From the NCBI GenBank assembly GCA_046348225.1, contig JAXMEQ010000004.1:248001-312000 (forward strand): a DNA stretch of 64,000 nucleotides, written 5' to 3'. Shown here in pieces: positions 8,047 through 15,993 of this stretch. The first letter of the stretch is position 1, and every line of letters begins with the position of its first letter. A model generated the notes under the pieces. It saw only the letters and a list, made by a program, of their open reading frames with translations, made no database searches and was not told the origin of the DNA. A program made the translations under genes and the position numbers. This stretch comes from JAXMEQ01 sp046348225. Its GTDB lineage: Bacteria > Pseudomonadota > Gammaproteobacteria > Burkholderiales > Burkholderiaceae_C.

Positions 8047-9393
8047 TCAGGCCTTGAAGGTCGCTGGCTCGATCTGATGGCGCCCGAGCAGGGCATAGAA
8101 GTCAGTGCGGTTGCGCTGCGCCAGCTTGGCCGCCTGCGTTACGTTGCCACCCGTCAGCTTGAGCAGCTGCGTGAGGTAGTCGCGCTCGAACTGCCGGCGT
8201 GCCTCGTCGAACGGCAGCATCTCGCCGCCCTGGTTGGACAACGCGCGTTGCACCAGCGTCAGCGGGATGATCGGCGCGGTCGACAGCACCACGCATTTTT
8301 CCACCACGTTCTGCAGCTGCCGCACATTGCCTGGCCAGGGCGCCGCCGCCAGCAGCTCAATGGCGCCGGGCGCGAAGCCCGCCACCGTCTTGCCGTAACG
8401 TTGCGCCAGCGTGGTCATGAAGTGCTGGGCCAGCAGCGGGATGTCTTCGCGCCGCTCCACCAGTGCCGGCAGGTGCAGGCCCACCACGTTGAGGCGGTAG
8501 AACAGGTCTTCCCGGAAGCGGCCGGCAGCCACCTCATCCTCCAGCCGGCGGTGCGAGGCCGACAGCACCCGCACGTCAACGCGCTGCGCTTTGGCCGCGC
8601 CCACGGCGCGCACCTCGCGCTCCTGCAAGACACGCAGCAGCTTGACCTGCATGGCCAGCGGCAGGTCGGCAATTTCGTCAAGAAAGATCGTGCCGCGCTG
8701 TGCGCTCACAAACAGGCCGGGGTTGTCACGCACCGCGCCGGTGAAGGCGCCCTTGACGTGGCCGAACAGCTCCGACTCGATCAGGTTCTCCGGAATCGCA
8801 CCGCAGTTCACCGCCACCAGCGGCTCGCGCCCGCGCGGGCTGGCGGCGTGGATGGCGCGCGCCAGCAGCTCCTTGCCAGTGCCGCTGTCGCCGTGGATCA
8901 GCACTGACGCATCGCTTTGCGCCAGCAGCCGCGCCTCGGCCAGTACCTGCTCCATGCGCGGGCTGCGCGTGAGGATGGCCTCGCGCCAGGCTTCGCCAGG
9001 TTCGTCACCCGGCATGTCGGCGCCCAGCGCCTGCGAGGCCGCCAGCGCACGCTCCACCTCGGCCATCAGGTCACGCGCCTCAAATGGCTTGGTGATGTAG
9101 CCGAACACACCGCGCTGCAGCGCCTTGACCGCGTCCGGGATGGTGCCGTGCGCGGTGAGCATCAGCACCGGCAGCAGCGGGTGGCGCCGGTGCACGGCCG
9201 CAAACAGCTGCAGGCCATCCATGCCGCCCATGCGCAGGTCGGTGATCAGCAGCGCCGGCAGTTCATGGTCCAGCCGGGCCAGCGCGGCTTCGCCGCTGTC
9301 GGCCTCGATCACCTCGTGCCCTTCGTGGCGCAGTCGCAGCGACAGCAACCGCAGCAGCGCAGGGTCGTCGTCCACGATTAGGATGCGGGCCAT
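8047..9393 (-). CDS. glrR: sigma54-dependent response regulator, GlrR/QseF type
   Basis: A 448-residue protein starting at MARILIVDDD. Receiver domain with phospho-acceptor Asp52 (ITDLRMGG), then an AAA+ activator domain with Walker A GDSGTGKE, the sigma54-contacting GAFTGA motif and the DEIADLP Walker B region. The C-terminal Fis-type helix-turn-helix is GNVTQAAKLAQRNRTDFYALL. Sequence along the whole length resembles E. coli GlrR (for example WREAILTRSPRM and EARRQFERDYL). The kinase gene ends 8 bp upstream. Two sites of GlrR type and a sigma54-like promoter lie just beyond its 3' end, pointing to the hydrolase-globin-phosphoesterase genes as targets. The symbol rests on recognised similarity, not on a search. 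Confidence 0.85.
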   Translation of the reverse strand: MARILIVDDDPALLRLLSLRLRHEGHEVIEADSGEAALARLDHELPALLITDLRMGGMDGLQLFAAVHRRHPLLPVLMLTAHGTIPDAVKALQRGVFGYITKPFEARDLMAEVERALAASQALGADMPGDEPGEAWREAILTRSPRMEQVLAEARLLAQSDASVLIHGDSGTGKELLARAIHAASPRGREPLVAVNCGAIPENLIESELFGHVKGAFTGAVRDNPGLFVSAQRGTIFLDEIADLPLAMQVKLLRVLQEREVRAVGAAKAQRVDVRVLSASHRRLEDEVAAGRFREDLFYRLNVVGLHLPALVERREDIPLLAQHFMTTLAQRYGKTVAGFAPGAIELLAAAPWPGNVRQLQNVVEKCVVLSTAPIIPLTLVQRALSNQGGEMLPFDEARRQFERDYLTQLLKLTGGNVTQAAKLAQRNRTDFYALLGRHQIEPATFKA

Positions 9394-9401
9394 CGGCGGG
9401 C

Positions 9402-11372
9402 TCAGGCAATTGGTGCGTGCAGATGCACATGGAAGCTGGTGCCCTGGCCCGGCTCGCTTTGCACGTCGATGGTGCCGCAGTGCAGGCCCACGCACTCCTT
9501 GACGATGTGCAGGCCGATGCCGGTGCCCTGGATGTTGCCGACGTTGGTGCCGCGGTGAAAGCTCTCGAACAGCCGCGGCAGGTCGGCCGCGGGAATGCCG
9601 ATGCCGCGGTCGGTCACGCGCAGGTGCAGCCTGTCCCCGTCGGCGCTGACGGCGCAGGTCACGGCAGACTCGGGCGGCGAATACTTGAGCGCATTCGACA
9701 GCAGGTTCACCAGCACATGACGCACCAGCTGCGGGTCAATCTGGCGGGCCTCGTCCACGCCGTCGCATTCCATGGCAATGCGGGCGGCCTGCGGGTTGGC
9801 GCGGTCCATCTCGGCGGCAATCTGTACCAGCAGCTCGGGCATGCGCTGCGGCCGCGGGTTGAAGCTGAACTTGCCCGACTCCAGCCGGCTGGTCAGCAAC
9901 ACCTGGTCGACCATGTCGTTCATGCGCGCCACGGCCGTCTTGATGAGGGTGAGCATTTCCTTGCGCTCGTCGGGCGGCAGCCGCTCACCATAGTCGTCCA
10001 GCAGCTCCACGGAAGACAGGATCGCCGCCAGCGGTGTGCGGAACTCGTGCGACGCCACCGCCACGAAGCGCGACTTGAGCTCCGAGAGCTCGCGCTCGCG
10101 CGCCAGGGCGGTGCGCATGTCCTGCTCCACCTGGCGGCGCATCGTCACGTCGGTCAGGAAGTTCAACGTGGCCGGCGCGCCCTGCCACTCGAACACCACG
10201 GCGCTGATCTCCAGCCACACGATGTTGCCGTCGCGGTGCACCACGCGGAACTGGTAGTGGTTCTCCACCTGCTCGCCACGCAGGCGGCGCAGGTGGTTGT
10301 TGAGCACCAGGTCGCGGTCGTCCGGATGGATGAATTCAATGAAGGGCCGCGACTTGGCCGTTTCCTCGTCCAGCCCCGTCAGCGCCAGTGCGCGCGGGTT
10401 GGCGTACAGGATGCGCCCGGCCGCCGTGACCAGGATGCCCTCGTTGACGTTTTCCACCACGGTGCGGTACTTGGCTTCGGAATCGGCCAGCGCGCGCTCG
10501 GCCGCCTTGCGGCGTGAAATGTCGCGAATGAAAGAGCTGAAGGTGTAGTGGTCGCCGCTGCGCACCGGCCAGACCGACAGCTCGGCGTCGAATTCCTCGC
10601 CGCTGCGGCGCAGCGCCGTGGTTTCCACGCGCCGGTTGAACATCACGGCCGTGCCGTCCTTCAGGTAGCGCGCGATGCCGGCGCTGTGGTGCCGCCGGTG
10701 CGCGTGCGGGATGATCAACTCCGTCAGCGTCTTGCCCATCGCCTCCAGCCTGCTCCAGCCAAACATGCGCTCGGCGGCGTTGTTCCAGTCAACGATCAGG
10801 CTCTGCTCGTCGATCGTCACCACCGCGTCGTTGGCGGTGGCAATCAGCGCCTGCAGCCGGGTGTTGGCTTCGCTCAGGTTGCGCTCGGCGTCGGTGCGAC
10901 GGCTGATCTCGGCGCGCAGGCGGGCCGTGGTGTCGAGCTGCCAGGTCACGTCGCGTGCGATGTGCGTCACCCGCAGCAACTCGCCCGCCGGGCCCCGCAC
11001 GGGAAAGGCGCTTTCCCGCAGCCAGGCGGTGCGGCTTTGCAGCACCAGGTCGGCCGGCCGGGGTGGCTGGGTGACGCGGTACTCCTCGGTGTAGCCCCGC
11101 GTGCCGCCGTGGGCAAGCTGCTCGCGGGCCCGTGCCAGCCGCGCGCGGTCGTCGGCGTGGACATGGGCCATCAGGGCCTGCGGCCCGGTCGCTGGGGGCT
11201 CGGTCGCCGGAAAGCCCCAGAAGCGCTCAAACGCGGCGTTGGAGTAGGTGATGCGCCCGGTTTTCGGGTCCCAGACCCAGAGCATTTCGTCAATGCTCTC
11301 GGCCACCTGGGCCAGCCATTCCTCGCCCAACCGGGGTGGGGCGGCAGGAGGGGGCGACGGCGGCGCGTTCAT
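9402..11372 (-). CDS. cytoplasmic triple-PAS histidine kinase, partner of the GlrR-type regulator
   Basis: About 656 residues from MNAPPSPPPA; a GTG at 11405 is an alternative start, and neither has a strong ribosome binding site. No membrane segment is visible. Three PAS regions follow one another (about residues 20-150, 185-305 and 310-430), then HisKA with H box VASHEFRTPLAAIL, N box NLLSNALKYS, and G boxes DRGIGI and GTGIGLHIV. It precedes the sigma54 response regulator by 8 bp, so the pair is almost certainly one two-component system. Enterobacterial GlrK is membrane-anchored and lacks PAS repeats, so the input here is different and probably cytoplasmic, such as redox or a small ligand (inference). 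Confidence 0.85.
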   Translation of the reverse strand: MNAPPSPPPAAPPRLGEEWLAQVAESIDEMLWVWDPKTGRITYSNAAFERFWGFPATEPPATGPQALMAHVHADDRARLARAREQLAHGGTRGYTEEYRVTQPPRPADLVLQSRTAWLRESAFPVRGPAGELLRVTHIARDVTWQLDTTARLRAEISRRTDAERNLSEANTRLQALIATANDAVVTIDEQSLIVDWNNAAERMFGWSRLEAMGKTLTELIIPHAHRRHHSAGIARYLKDGTAVMFNRRVETTALRRSGEEFDAELSVWPVRSGDHYTFSSFIRDISRRKAAERALADSEAKYRTVVENVNEGILVTAAGRILYANPRALALTGLDEETAKSRPFIEFIHPDDRDLVLNNHLRRLRGEQVENHYQFRVVHRDGNIVWLEISAVVFEWQGAPATLNFLTDVTMRRQVEQDMRTALARERELSELKSRFVAVASHEFRTPLAAILSSVELLDDYGERLPPDERKEMLTLIKTAVARMNDMVDQVLLTSRLESGKFSFNPRPQRMPELLVQIAAEMDRANPQAARIAMECDGVDEARQIDPQLVRHVLVNLLSNALKYSPPESAVTCAVSADGDRLHLRVTDRGIGIPAADLPRLFESFHRGTNVGNIQGTGIGLHIVKECVGLHCGTIDVQSEPGQGTSFHVHLHAPIA

Positions 11373-11440
11373 AAGTAACAAGCATACCGTCTCATGCTGC
11401 GGCACAAACTATGCCGAAACCGCATGGAAACGACGCTCCG

Positions 11441-11458
11441 CTAGGGTTGAAACCCTAG
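11441..11458. promoter_or_regulatory. perfect 18-bp palindrome upstream of a small gene
   Basis: CTAGGGTT-GA-AACCCTAG, followed at once by a related GGGAAAACCC. It lies between the divergent histidine kinase gene and the 68-residue ORF at 11520, 62 bp before its ATG. The form suggests an operator for a dimeric regulator; which one is unknown. Confidence 0.45.
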
Positions 11459-11519
11459 GGAAAACCCTTATTCTTGACTCATTGCAACTCTTCACCGCAA
11501 TCTGGCGGTGATCCAGACC

Positions 11520-11726
11520 ATGTATGCCTTGTTCGCCCAATTGACCCAGCTTCGCAACTGGAACCGCTGGACGCCCGCCCTGCGCGCCACGCAACCCGTC
11601 GTCGCCGGTGAGGACGGCGTCGCGTCCCAGCTCATGGAGCGCGCCGAGTCGCGTGCCGGGCTCAACCCGCGCCAGGCGCGCGAACTGCGGCGCGCCGCCA
11701 GCGCTTACCTCAGCGTCGTGCGCTGA
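11520..11726 (+). CDS. small hypothetical protein, 68 residues
   Basis: MYALFAQLTQLRNWNRW... encodes 68 mostly polar and helical residues with no signal peptide or membrane segment. The C-terminal half is basic and arginine-rich (GLNPRQARELRRAASAYLSVV). An in-frame GTG 12 bases earlier is an alternative start. It stands alone between a histidine kinase (divergent) and a LysR gene (convergent), with an 18-bp palindrome upstream and a family repeat 16 bp after its stop. Codon use agrees with neighbours. I do not recognise the family. Confidence 0.55.
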   Translation: MYALFAQLTQLRNWNRWTPALRATQPVVAGEDGVASQLMERAESRAGLNPRQARELRRAASAYLSVVR

Positions 11727-11742
11727 GTGTTCGAACGCAGTC

Positions 11743-11798
11743 AAATCAGGCTGTAGCCCGCGCAGATATTGCGCAAAGCGCTACAAAATTCATAGCAA
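11743..11798 (+). repeat. dispersed palindromic repeat, copy 1
   Basis: Begins AAATCAGGCTGTAGCCCG and ends in ATAGCAA. The first half can form a hairpin around GGCTGTAGCC, and a TGCGCAAAGCGCTA block follows. It is one of five related copies in the window and lies between two convergent 3' ends (small ORF and LysR), where it could also act as a transcription barrier. Confidence 0.85.
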
Positions 11799-11800
11799 TC

Positions 11801-12757
11801 TCAGCGGGCAAACGCCTTGCCCGCAGCGGCGGCCACGGCCAGCCGCAGCCACGCGTGCTCGCTGCGCTGGCCCTGGCGGAGGTGCCAGAGCGAATCGACA
11901 TGCACCGGCGGCAGCTCGAACGGCAGCTCGCGCACCATCAGCTCGCTGGCCATGCCGGTCACCGTCACGAAATGGCGGGGCAGTACCGTCAGCAGGTCGG
12001 AGCCCGACACCACCCGCCCGGCGGTGAAGAACTGGTTGACCGTCAGCACAATGCGCCGCGTCTGCCCGAGCGACGCCAGCGCCTCGTCCACAAAGCCGAA
12101 CGGCCGCCCGGAAAAGCTCACCAGCAGGTGGTGGGCGCTGCAAAAGCGCTTGAGCGTGAACGGCCCGCTGGCCAGCGGGTGGCCCTTGCGCATCACGCAA
12201 ACGTATTCGCCGTTGTACAGCCGCTGGTACTCAAAAGCGGCCTTGCCGCCGGCCTGCGCCTGGGCCGTCAGGTCGGCCAGAACGGCCGGGAAGAAGCCTA
12301 CCGCCAGGTCAATGTGGCCCTCGTCCAGCAGGCGGCGCGGGTCGCGCGTGGTCAGTGGCAGCACCCGCATCGACACGCCCGGTGCGTCCTGCTCGATGAT
12401 CTCCACCAGACCCGGCATCAGCTCGGCCGCGGTGGCGTCGGCCATGGCCAGGATGAAGGTGTTGCTGGCGCTGGCGGCCACAAAGTCGCCCGGCGCCAGC
12501 GAGGCCTCGATCTGCCGCAAGGCGTCGCCAATGGCTGGCCACAGCGCCAGCGCGCGGGGCGTCGGCTCCACGCCATAGCCGCTGCGGCGCACCAACTCGT
12601 CGCCCAGCGCCTCGCGCAGCCGGCGCAGCGCATTGCTCACGGCGGGCTGCGTCATGGCCAGATTGCTGGCGGCCCGCGTAAGGTTGCGCTCACTCATCAC
12701 CTGGTCGAACACGCGCAGCAGGTTCAGGTCGAGGGTGCGGAAGTTGAAGTTGGTCAT
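11801..12757 (-). CDS. LysR-family regulator, NodD/LeuO-like
   Basis: A 318-residue LysR-type regulator. The helix-turn-helix reads DQVMSERNLTRAASNLAMTQPAVSNALRRLR (about residues 18-48). The start NFNFRTLDLNLLRVFDQV and the effector domain (FILAMADATAAELMPGLVEII) resemble the NodD/PcpR/LinR subgroup, whose members often respond to aromatic compounds. The divergent neighbour is a small membrane protein gene, and the shared gap holds the palindrome TGATAAATATCA. The effector is unknown. Confidence 0.88.
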   Translation of the reverse strand: MTNFNFRTLDLNLLRVFDQVMSERNLTRAASNLAMTQPAVSNALRRLREALGDELVRRSGYGVEPTPRALALWPAIGDALRQIEASLAPGDFVAASASNTFILAMADATAAELMPGLVEIIEQDAPGVSMRVLPLTTRDPRRLLDEGHIDLAVGFFPAVLADLTAQAQAGGKAAFEYQRLYNGEYVCVMRKGHPLASGPFTLKRFCSAHHLLVSFSGRPFGFVDEALASLGQTRRIVLTVNQFFTAGRVVSGSDLLTVLPRHFVTVTGMASELMVRELPFELPPVHVDSLWHLRQGQRSEHAWLRLAVAAAAGKAFAR

Positions 12758-12793
12758 ACGTTCTGTGAATGATAGCCATCACCAATCTAAATT

Positions 12794-12805
12794 TGATAAA
12801 TATCA
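12794..12805. promoter_or_regulatory. palindrome in the LysR divergent promoter region
   Basis: TGATA-AA-TATCA is a perfect 12-bp palindrome, 37 bp upstream of the LysR start and 60 bp upstream of the divergent membrane protein gene, in an AT-rich stretch. It is a plausible LysR binding site (inference). Confidence 0.4.
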
Positions 12806-12864
12806 GTAGTAACCCTAGTATCTCCTCACGCCCCGGCAATCTCGCCACAAGCGTTTGAGAGGGA

Positions 12865-13308
12865 ATGACCATGAACAGCTTTGTCCATACCGAATACCCC
12901 GCCCAGCACCCGGGCGTGATGCGCGCCGAGCGCGTGGCTAGTGCCCTGCGCGGCGCGGTGAGCCGCTTTGACGGCGCCCGTGGCGCGGCCACCCTGCTGC
13001 TGGCAGCCGTGGTGTCGGCCCTGTTGGTGGTGGCCAATCAGGTGGTGGACACCTGGTCGGAAGGGCACCTGCTGATGGCCTGGATCGTGATGTGGACCAT
13101 CGCCTTCACCGCGCTGGCCCTGCTGGCCGCACCGGCGCGCAACGCCGGCAGCGTGCTGCGCACCGCCCTGCGTGCCTGGGGCGAGCGCCGCAAGCAGGCC
13201 GCCGAAGACGACAAGCTCTGGGCGCTGGCCCAGACAGACGCCCGCCTGATGGCCGACATCAGCCGCGCCATGAGCAGCGACGCCGCGCGCGAAGTGCGCT
13301 ATTACTGA
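12865..13308 (+). CDS. small inner-membrane protein, function unknown
   Basis: A 147-residue protein (or 145 if the second ATG at 12871 is used). Two hydrophobic segments are clear: GAATLLLAAVVSALLVVANQVV (about residues 39-60) and LLMAWIVMWTIAFTALALLAAPA (about 69-91). Its polar C-terminal tail contains RAWGERRKQAAEDDKLWALAQTDARLMADI. It is divergent from a LysR gene and is followed 17 bp later by a 61-residue ORF, then a strong terminator. The family is not recognised. Confidence 0.7.
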   Translation: MTMNSFVHTEYPAQHPGVMRAERVASALRGAVSRFDGARGAATLLLAAVVSALLVVANQVVDTWSEGHLLMAWIVMWTIAFTALALLAAPARNAGSVLRTALRAWGERRKQAAEDDKLWALAQTDARLMADISRAMSSDAAREVRYY

Positions 13309-13325
13309 GCGGCGGAGCCCGGGCG

Positions 13326-13511
13326 ATGTTTGTCTTTGCGCCGTTGGGGCTGATCGGCAACCTCCGGCGTCAGCTGGTGGCGGCACTGGATGCGTGGTCA
13401 TACCGCGTGGCCATGGCCCGGGCCGCGCGGCGCCTGCGGCGGGAAGCCGCCCGCAAGGCCGCGGCCACCCCCGTCAGCACACCGCGCTGGCCGTCGAGCT
13501 GGGGCGACTGA
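13326..13511 (+). CDS. small basic hypothetical protein, 61 residues
   Basis: MFVFAPLGLIGNLRRQLVAALDAWSYRVAMARAARRLRR... has a short hydrophobic N-terminus and a strongly basic middle. GGAG lies 9 bases before the ATG. It follows the two-segment membrane protein by 17 bp and ends 13 bp before a strong terminator, so both are probably one transcript. Support is only positional and compositional. Confidence 0.45.
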   Translation: MFVFAPLGLIGNLRRQLVAALDAWSYRVAMARAARRLRREAARKAAATPVSTPRWPSSWGD

Positions 13512-13524
13512 GGCGCCGAGCGCC

Positions 13525-13562
13525 CATGAAAAAAGCCACCGCATGCGGTGGCTTTTTTCATG
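13525..13562. terminator. bidirectional intrinsic terminator (perfect 38-bp palindrome)
   Basis: A perfect palindrome of two 19-base halves: six A, GCCACCGC, AT, then the complement and six T. It terminates the small membrane protein genes on the plus strand and pckG on the minus strand, which ends 18 bp further on. Confidence 0.93.
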
Positions 13563-13579
13563 GCGGGGCCGGAAGCGCT

Positions 13580-15430
13580 TCAGGCCGCCAGGCGCTGCTC
13601 GATCTTCGCCTTGGTGGCCGTCAGCTCGGCCGGCAGGTGGTAGGCCAGTTGCTGGAACAGCTCGGCATGCAGCTCCAGCTCTTTCTGCCAGGCCGCCTTG
13701 TCGATGCTGGTCACGGTCTTGAACTGTTCGGCCGTGAAGTCCAGGCCCGTCCAGTTGAGTTCTTCATAAGCGGGGCTCACGCCGAACACATGCTCGTTGC
13801 CGCTGGCCTTGCCTTCGATGCGGTCGATCATCCACTTCAGCACGCGCATGTTTTCGCCGTAGCCGGGCCAGACGAACTTGCCGTCTTCGCCCTTGCGGAA
13901 CCAGTTGGTGGTGTAGATGCGCGGCAGCGTGGCGCCCGAGGCTTCGAGCTTCTTGCCCAGGTCCAGCCAGTGCTGGAAGTAGTCGCTCATGTTGTAGCCC
14001 ATGAACGGCAGCATGGCGAACGGGTCGCGGCGCACCACGCCGGCCTGTCCGGTGGCGGCAGCGGTGGTTTCCGAGCCCATGGTCGCGGCCATGTAGACGC
14101 CTTCGGTCCAGTTGCGGGCTTCCGTGACCAGCGGCACGGTGGTGGAGCGGCGGCCGCCGAAGATGAAGGCGTCAATCTTCACGCCCTTGGGGTCGTCCCA
14201 GGCGCTGTCCAGCGCCGGGTTGTTGATGGCCGACACGGTAAAGCGCGCATTCGGGTGGGCCGCCTTGGCGCCGGTCTCCTTGGCGATGGCAGGCGTCCAT
14301 TCCTTGCCCTGCCAGTCGATGGCGTGGGCGGGGGCGTCGCCCATGCCCTCCCACCACACGTCGCCGTCGTCGGTGAGCGCCACGTTGGTGAAGATCACGT
14401 TCTTGTCCAGGCTGGCCATGCAGTTCGGGTTGGTCAGCGTGTTGGTGCCGGGGGCCACGCCGAAGTAACCGGCCTCGGGGTTGATGGCGCGCAGCGTGCC
14501 GTCGGCCTGCGGCTTGATCCACGCAATGTCGTCGCCAATGGTGGTGACTTTCCAGCCGTCAAAGCCCTTGGGCGGGATCAGCATGGCGAAGTTGGTCTTG
14601 CCGCAGGCGCTGGGGAAGGCTGCGGCCACGTGGTACTTCTTGCCCTCGGGCGAGGTCACGCCCAGGATCAGCATGTGCTCGGCCAGCCAGCCTTCGTCGC
14701 GGCCCATGGTGGAGGCAATGCGCAGCGCGAAGCACTTCTTGCCCAGCAGCGCGTTGCCGCCGTAGCCCGAGCCGTAGCTCCAGATCTCGCGCGTCTCGGG
14801 GTAGTGGACGATGTACTTGGTCTTGTTGCAGGGCCACTTCACGTCGGCCTGGCCCGGCTGCAGCGGCGCGCCCACGGTGTGCACGCAGGGCACAAACTCG
14901 CCGTCCACGCCCAGCACGTCGTACACGGCCTTGCCCATGCGCGTCATGATCTTCATGTTGACGGCCACATAGGGGCTGTCGGACAGCTCGATGCCGATGT
15001 GCGCGATCGGCGAGCCCAGCGGGCCCATGGAAAACGGCACCACATACAGGGTGCGGCCCTTCATGCAGCCGTCAAACAGCGGCTGCAGCGTAGCGCGCAT
15101 TTCGGCCGGGGCCATCCAGTTGTTGGTGGGGCCGGCGTCTTCCTTCTTTTCAGAGCAGATGTAGGTGCGGTCTTCCACGCGGGCCACGTCGGTCGGGTCC
15201 GAGCAGGCCAGGAACGAGTTGGGGCGCTTGACCGGGTCCAGCTTCCGGAAGGTGCCGGCGTCCACCAGCTGCTGGCACAGGCGGGCGTATTCCTCTTCGC
15301 TGCCGTCGCACCAGTAGATGCTGTCGGGCTTGCACAGCGCCGCCATGTCGGCCACCCAGGCGATGAGTTTCGCGTTCTTCACATACGCCGGTGCGTTGAG
15401 GTTCAAGCCCTGCATCACGGGAGAGTTCAT
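13580..15430 (-). CDS. pckG: phosphoenolpyruvate carboxykinase (GTP)
   Basis: A 616-residue enzyme that converts oxaloacetate plus GTP to phosphoenolpyruvate, the first step of gluconeogenesis from TCA intermediates. The start is the ATG following AGGAG at 15430. GTP-type signatures are clear: the kinase-1a P-loop region FPSACGKTNFAM, metal-binding DDIAW, FGGRRSTTVPLV and a C-terminal PGYGENMRVLKWM. The ATP-type enzyme family has a different sequence. Monocistronic: a terminator follows and a long leader precedes. A consensus -35 and a 17-bp palindrome lie upstream and may give carbon-source control (inference). Confidence 0.96.
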   Translation of the reverse strand: MNSPVMQGLNLNAPAYVKNAKLIAWVADMAALCKPDSIYWCDGSEEEYARLCQQLVDAGTFRKLDPVKRPNSFLACSDPTDVARVEDRTYICSEKKEDAGPTNNWMAPAEMRATLQPLFDGCMKGRTLYVVPFSMGPLGSPIAHIGIELSDSPYVAVNMKIMTRMGKAVYDVLGVDGEFVPCVHTVGAPLQPGQADVKWPCNKTKYIVHYPETREIWSYGSGYGGNALLGKKCFALRIASTMGRDEGWLAEHMLILGVTSPEGKKYHVAAAFPSACGKTNFAMLIPPKGFDGWKVTTIGDDIAWIKPQADGTLRAINPEAGYFGVAPGTNTLTNPNCMASLDKNVIFTNVALTDDGDVWWEGMGDAPAHAIDWQGKEWTPAIAKETGAKAAHPNARFTVSAINNPALDSAWDDPKGVKIDAFIFGGRRSTTVPLVTEARNWTEGVYMAATMGSETTAAATGQAGVVRRDPFAMLPFMGYNMSDYFQHWLDLGKKLEASGATLPRIYTTNWFRKGEDGKFVWPGYGENMRVLKWMIDRIEGKASGNEHVFGVSPAYEELNWTGLDFTAEQFKTVTSIDKAAWQKELELHAELFQQLAYHLPAELTATKAKIEQRLAA

Positions 15431-15576
15431 CCAATAGCTCCTGAAGTTAAAACCTGATTTCAGAAAGCGCCTGGGGCGGGCTTGCCGCAAACACGCGCCT
15501 TTTGAAATCGGGCCTTGGGGGCAGTCGGCGGGGCGGTGTTGCGGGGTGGGCAACGGCTGGGCGTGAAGGATGGTTC

Positions 15577-15668
15577 ACAGTCCACCGGGTCGGCTGGGAT
15601 GTCAATTTTATGAAACCACCCGGTCACCTGCCTGCCGACCAGGGCTTTCTCCATGCAAAACTTGCATG
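15577..15668 (-). promoter_or_regulatory. candidate pckG promoter and upstream palindrome
   Basis: The 362-bp gap 15431-15792 holds the pckG control region. On the minus strand a perfect -35 TTGACA (15605-15600) is followed after 17 bp by a weak -10 GACTGT. About 50 bp further upstream is CATGCAA-AAC-TTGCATG (15652-15668), a perfect dyad and a plausible operator. The rest of the gap holds a terminator (15714-15748) and no other gene that I can see. Confidence 0.45.
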
Positions 15669-15713
15669 AGGTTATGCATCGGACTCTGCGCCACCCCGGT
15701 TTGGCGCGGGCAT

Positions 15714-15748
15714 AAAAAAACACCCGCATGGGCGGCCATGCGGGTGTT
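15714..15748 (-). terminator. intrinsic terminator of the 46-residue protein gene
   Basis: Minus-strand stem of 11 bp (ACACCCGCATG with its complement) around loop GGCGGC, followed in the direction of transcription by seven T (15720-15714). It lies 45 bp after the stop of the small ORF at 15793-15933. Confidence 0.88.
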
Positions 15749-15792
15749 GGGCAGGGGGTCGGGGCGGCGCAAGCCGCCCGGGCTGTGCGGCC

Positions 15793-15933
15793 TCAGGCCA
15801 TGGAGATGGCAATAAAGGCCAGCAGGAACATCAGCACGCCGCCCACCACGGGCAGCACGATGGGCATGGACGGCACGATGGCCTCCACAGCGTCGGCGGG
15901 CTCTTGCTTGGTTTCGGTGGTGTGGCTGGACAT
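15793..15933 (-). CDS. 46-residue single-pass membrane protein
   Basis: Translates as a polar, acidic N-terminus (MSSHTTETKQEPADAVEAIV) and one membrane segment (IVLPVVGGVLMFLLAFIAISMA). GAGG stands 5 bases before the ATG. A strong terminator follows and a separate gene pair lies upstream, so it looks like an independent small gene rather than chance. Such short tail-anchored proteins often bind larger membrane complexes; no partner can be named. It lies between pckG and the thioesterase gene. Confidence 0.65.
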   Translation of the reverse strand: MSSHTTETKQEPADAVEAIVPSMPIVLPVVGGVLMFLLAFIAISMA

Positions 15934-15993
15934 AAAGACCTCAATCAATCAAATGGATTGCCGCGATTTTACCCGCCCCGGCGCCCCGCGCCG

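Noticed and set aside
13394..15457. Long plus-strand open frame opposite pckG (687 residues)
   Set aside because: It is a shadow of pckG, with composition typical of antisense frames and no ribosome binding site. It also runs through a terminator at 13525-13562.
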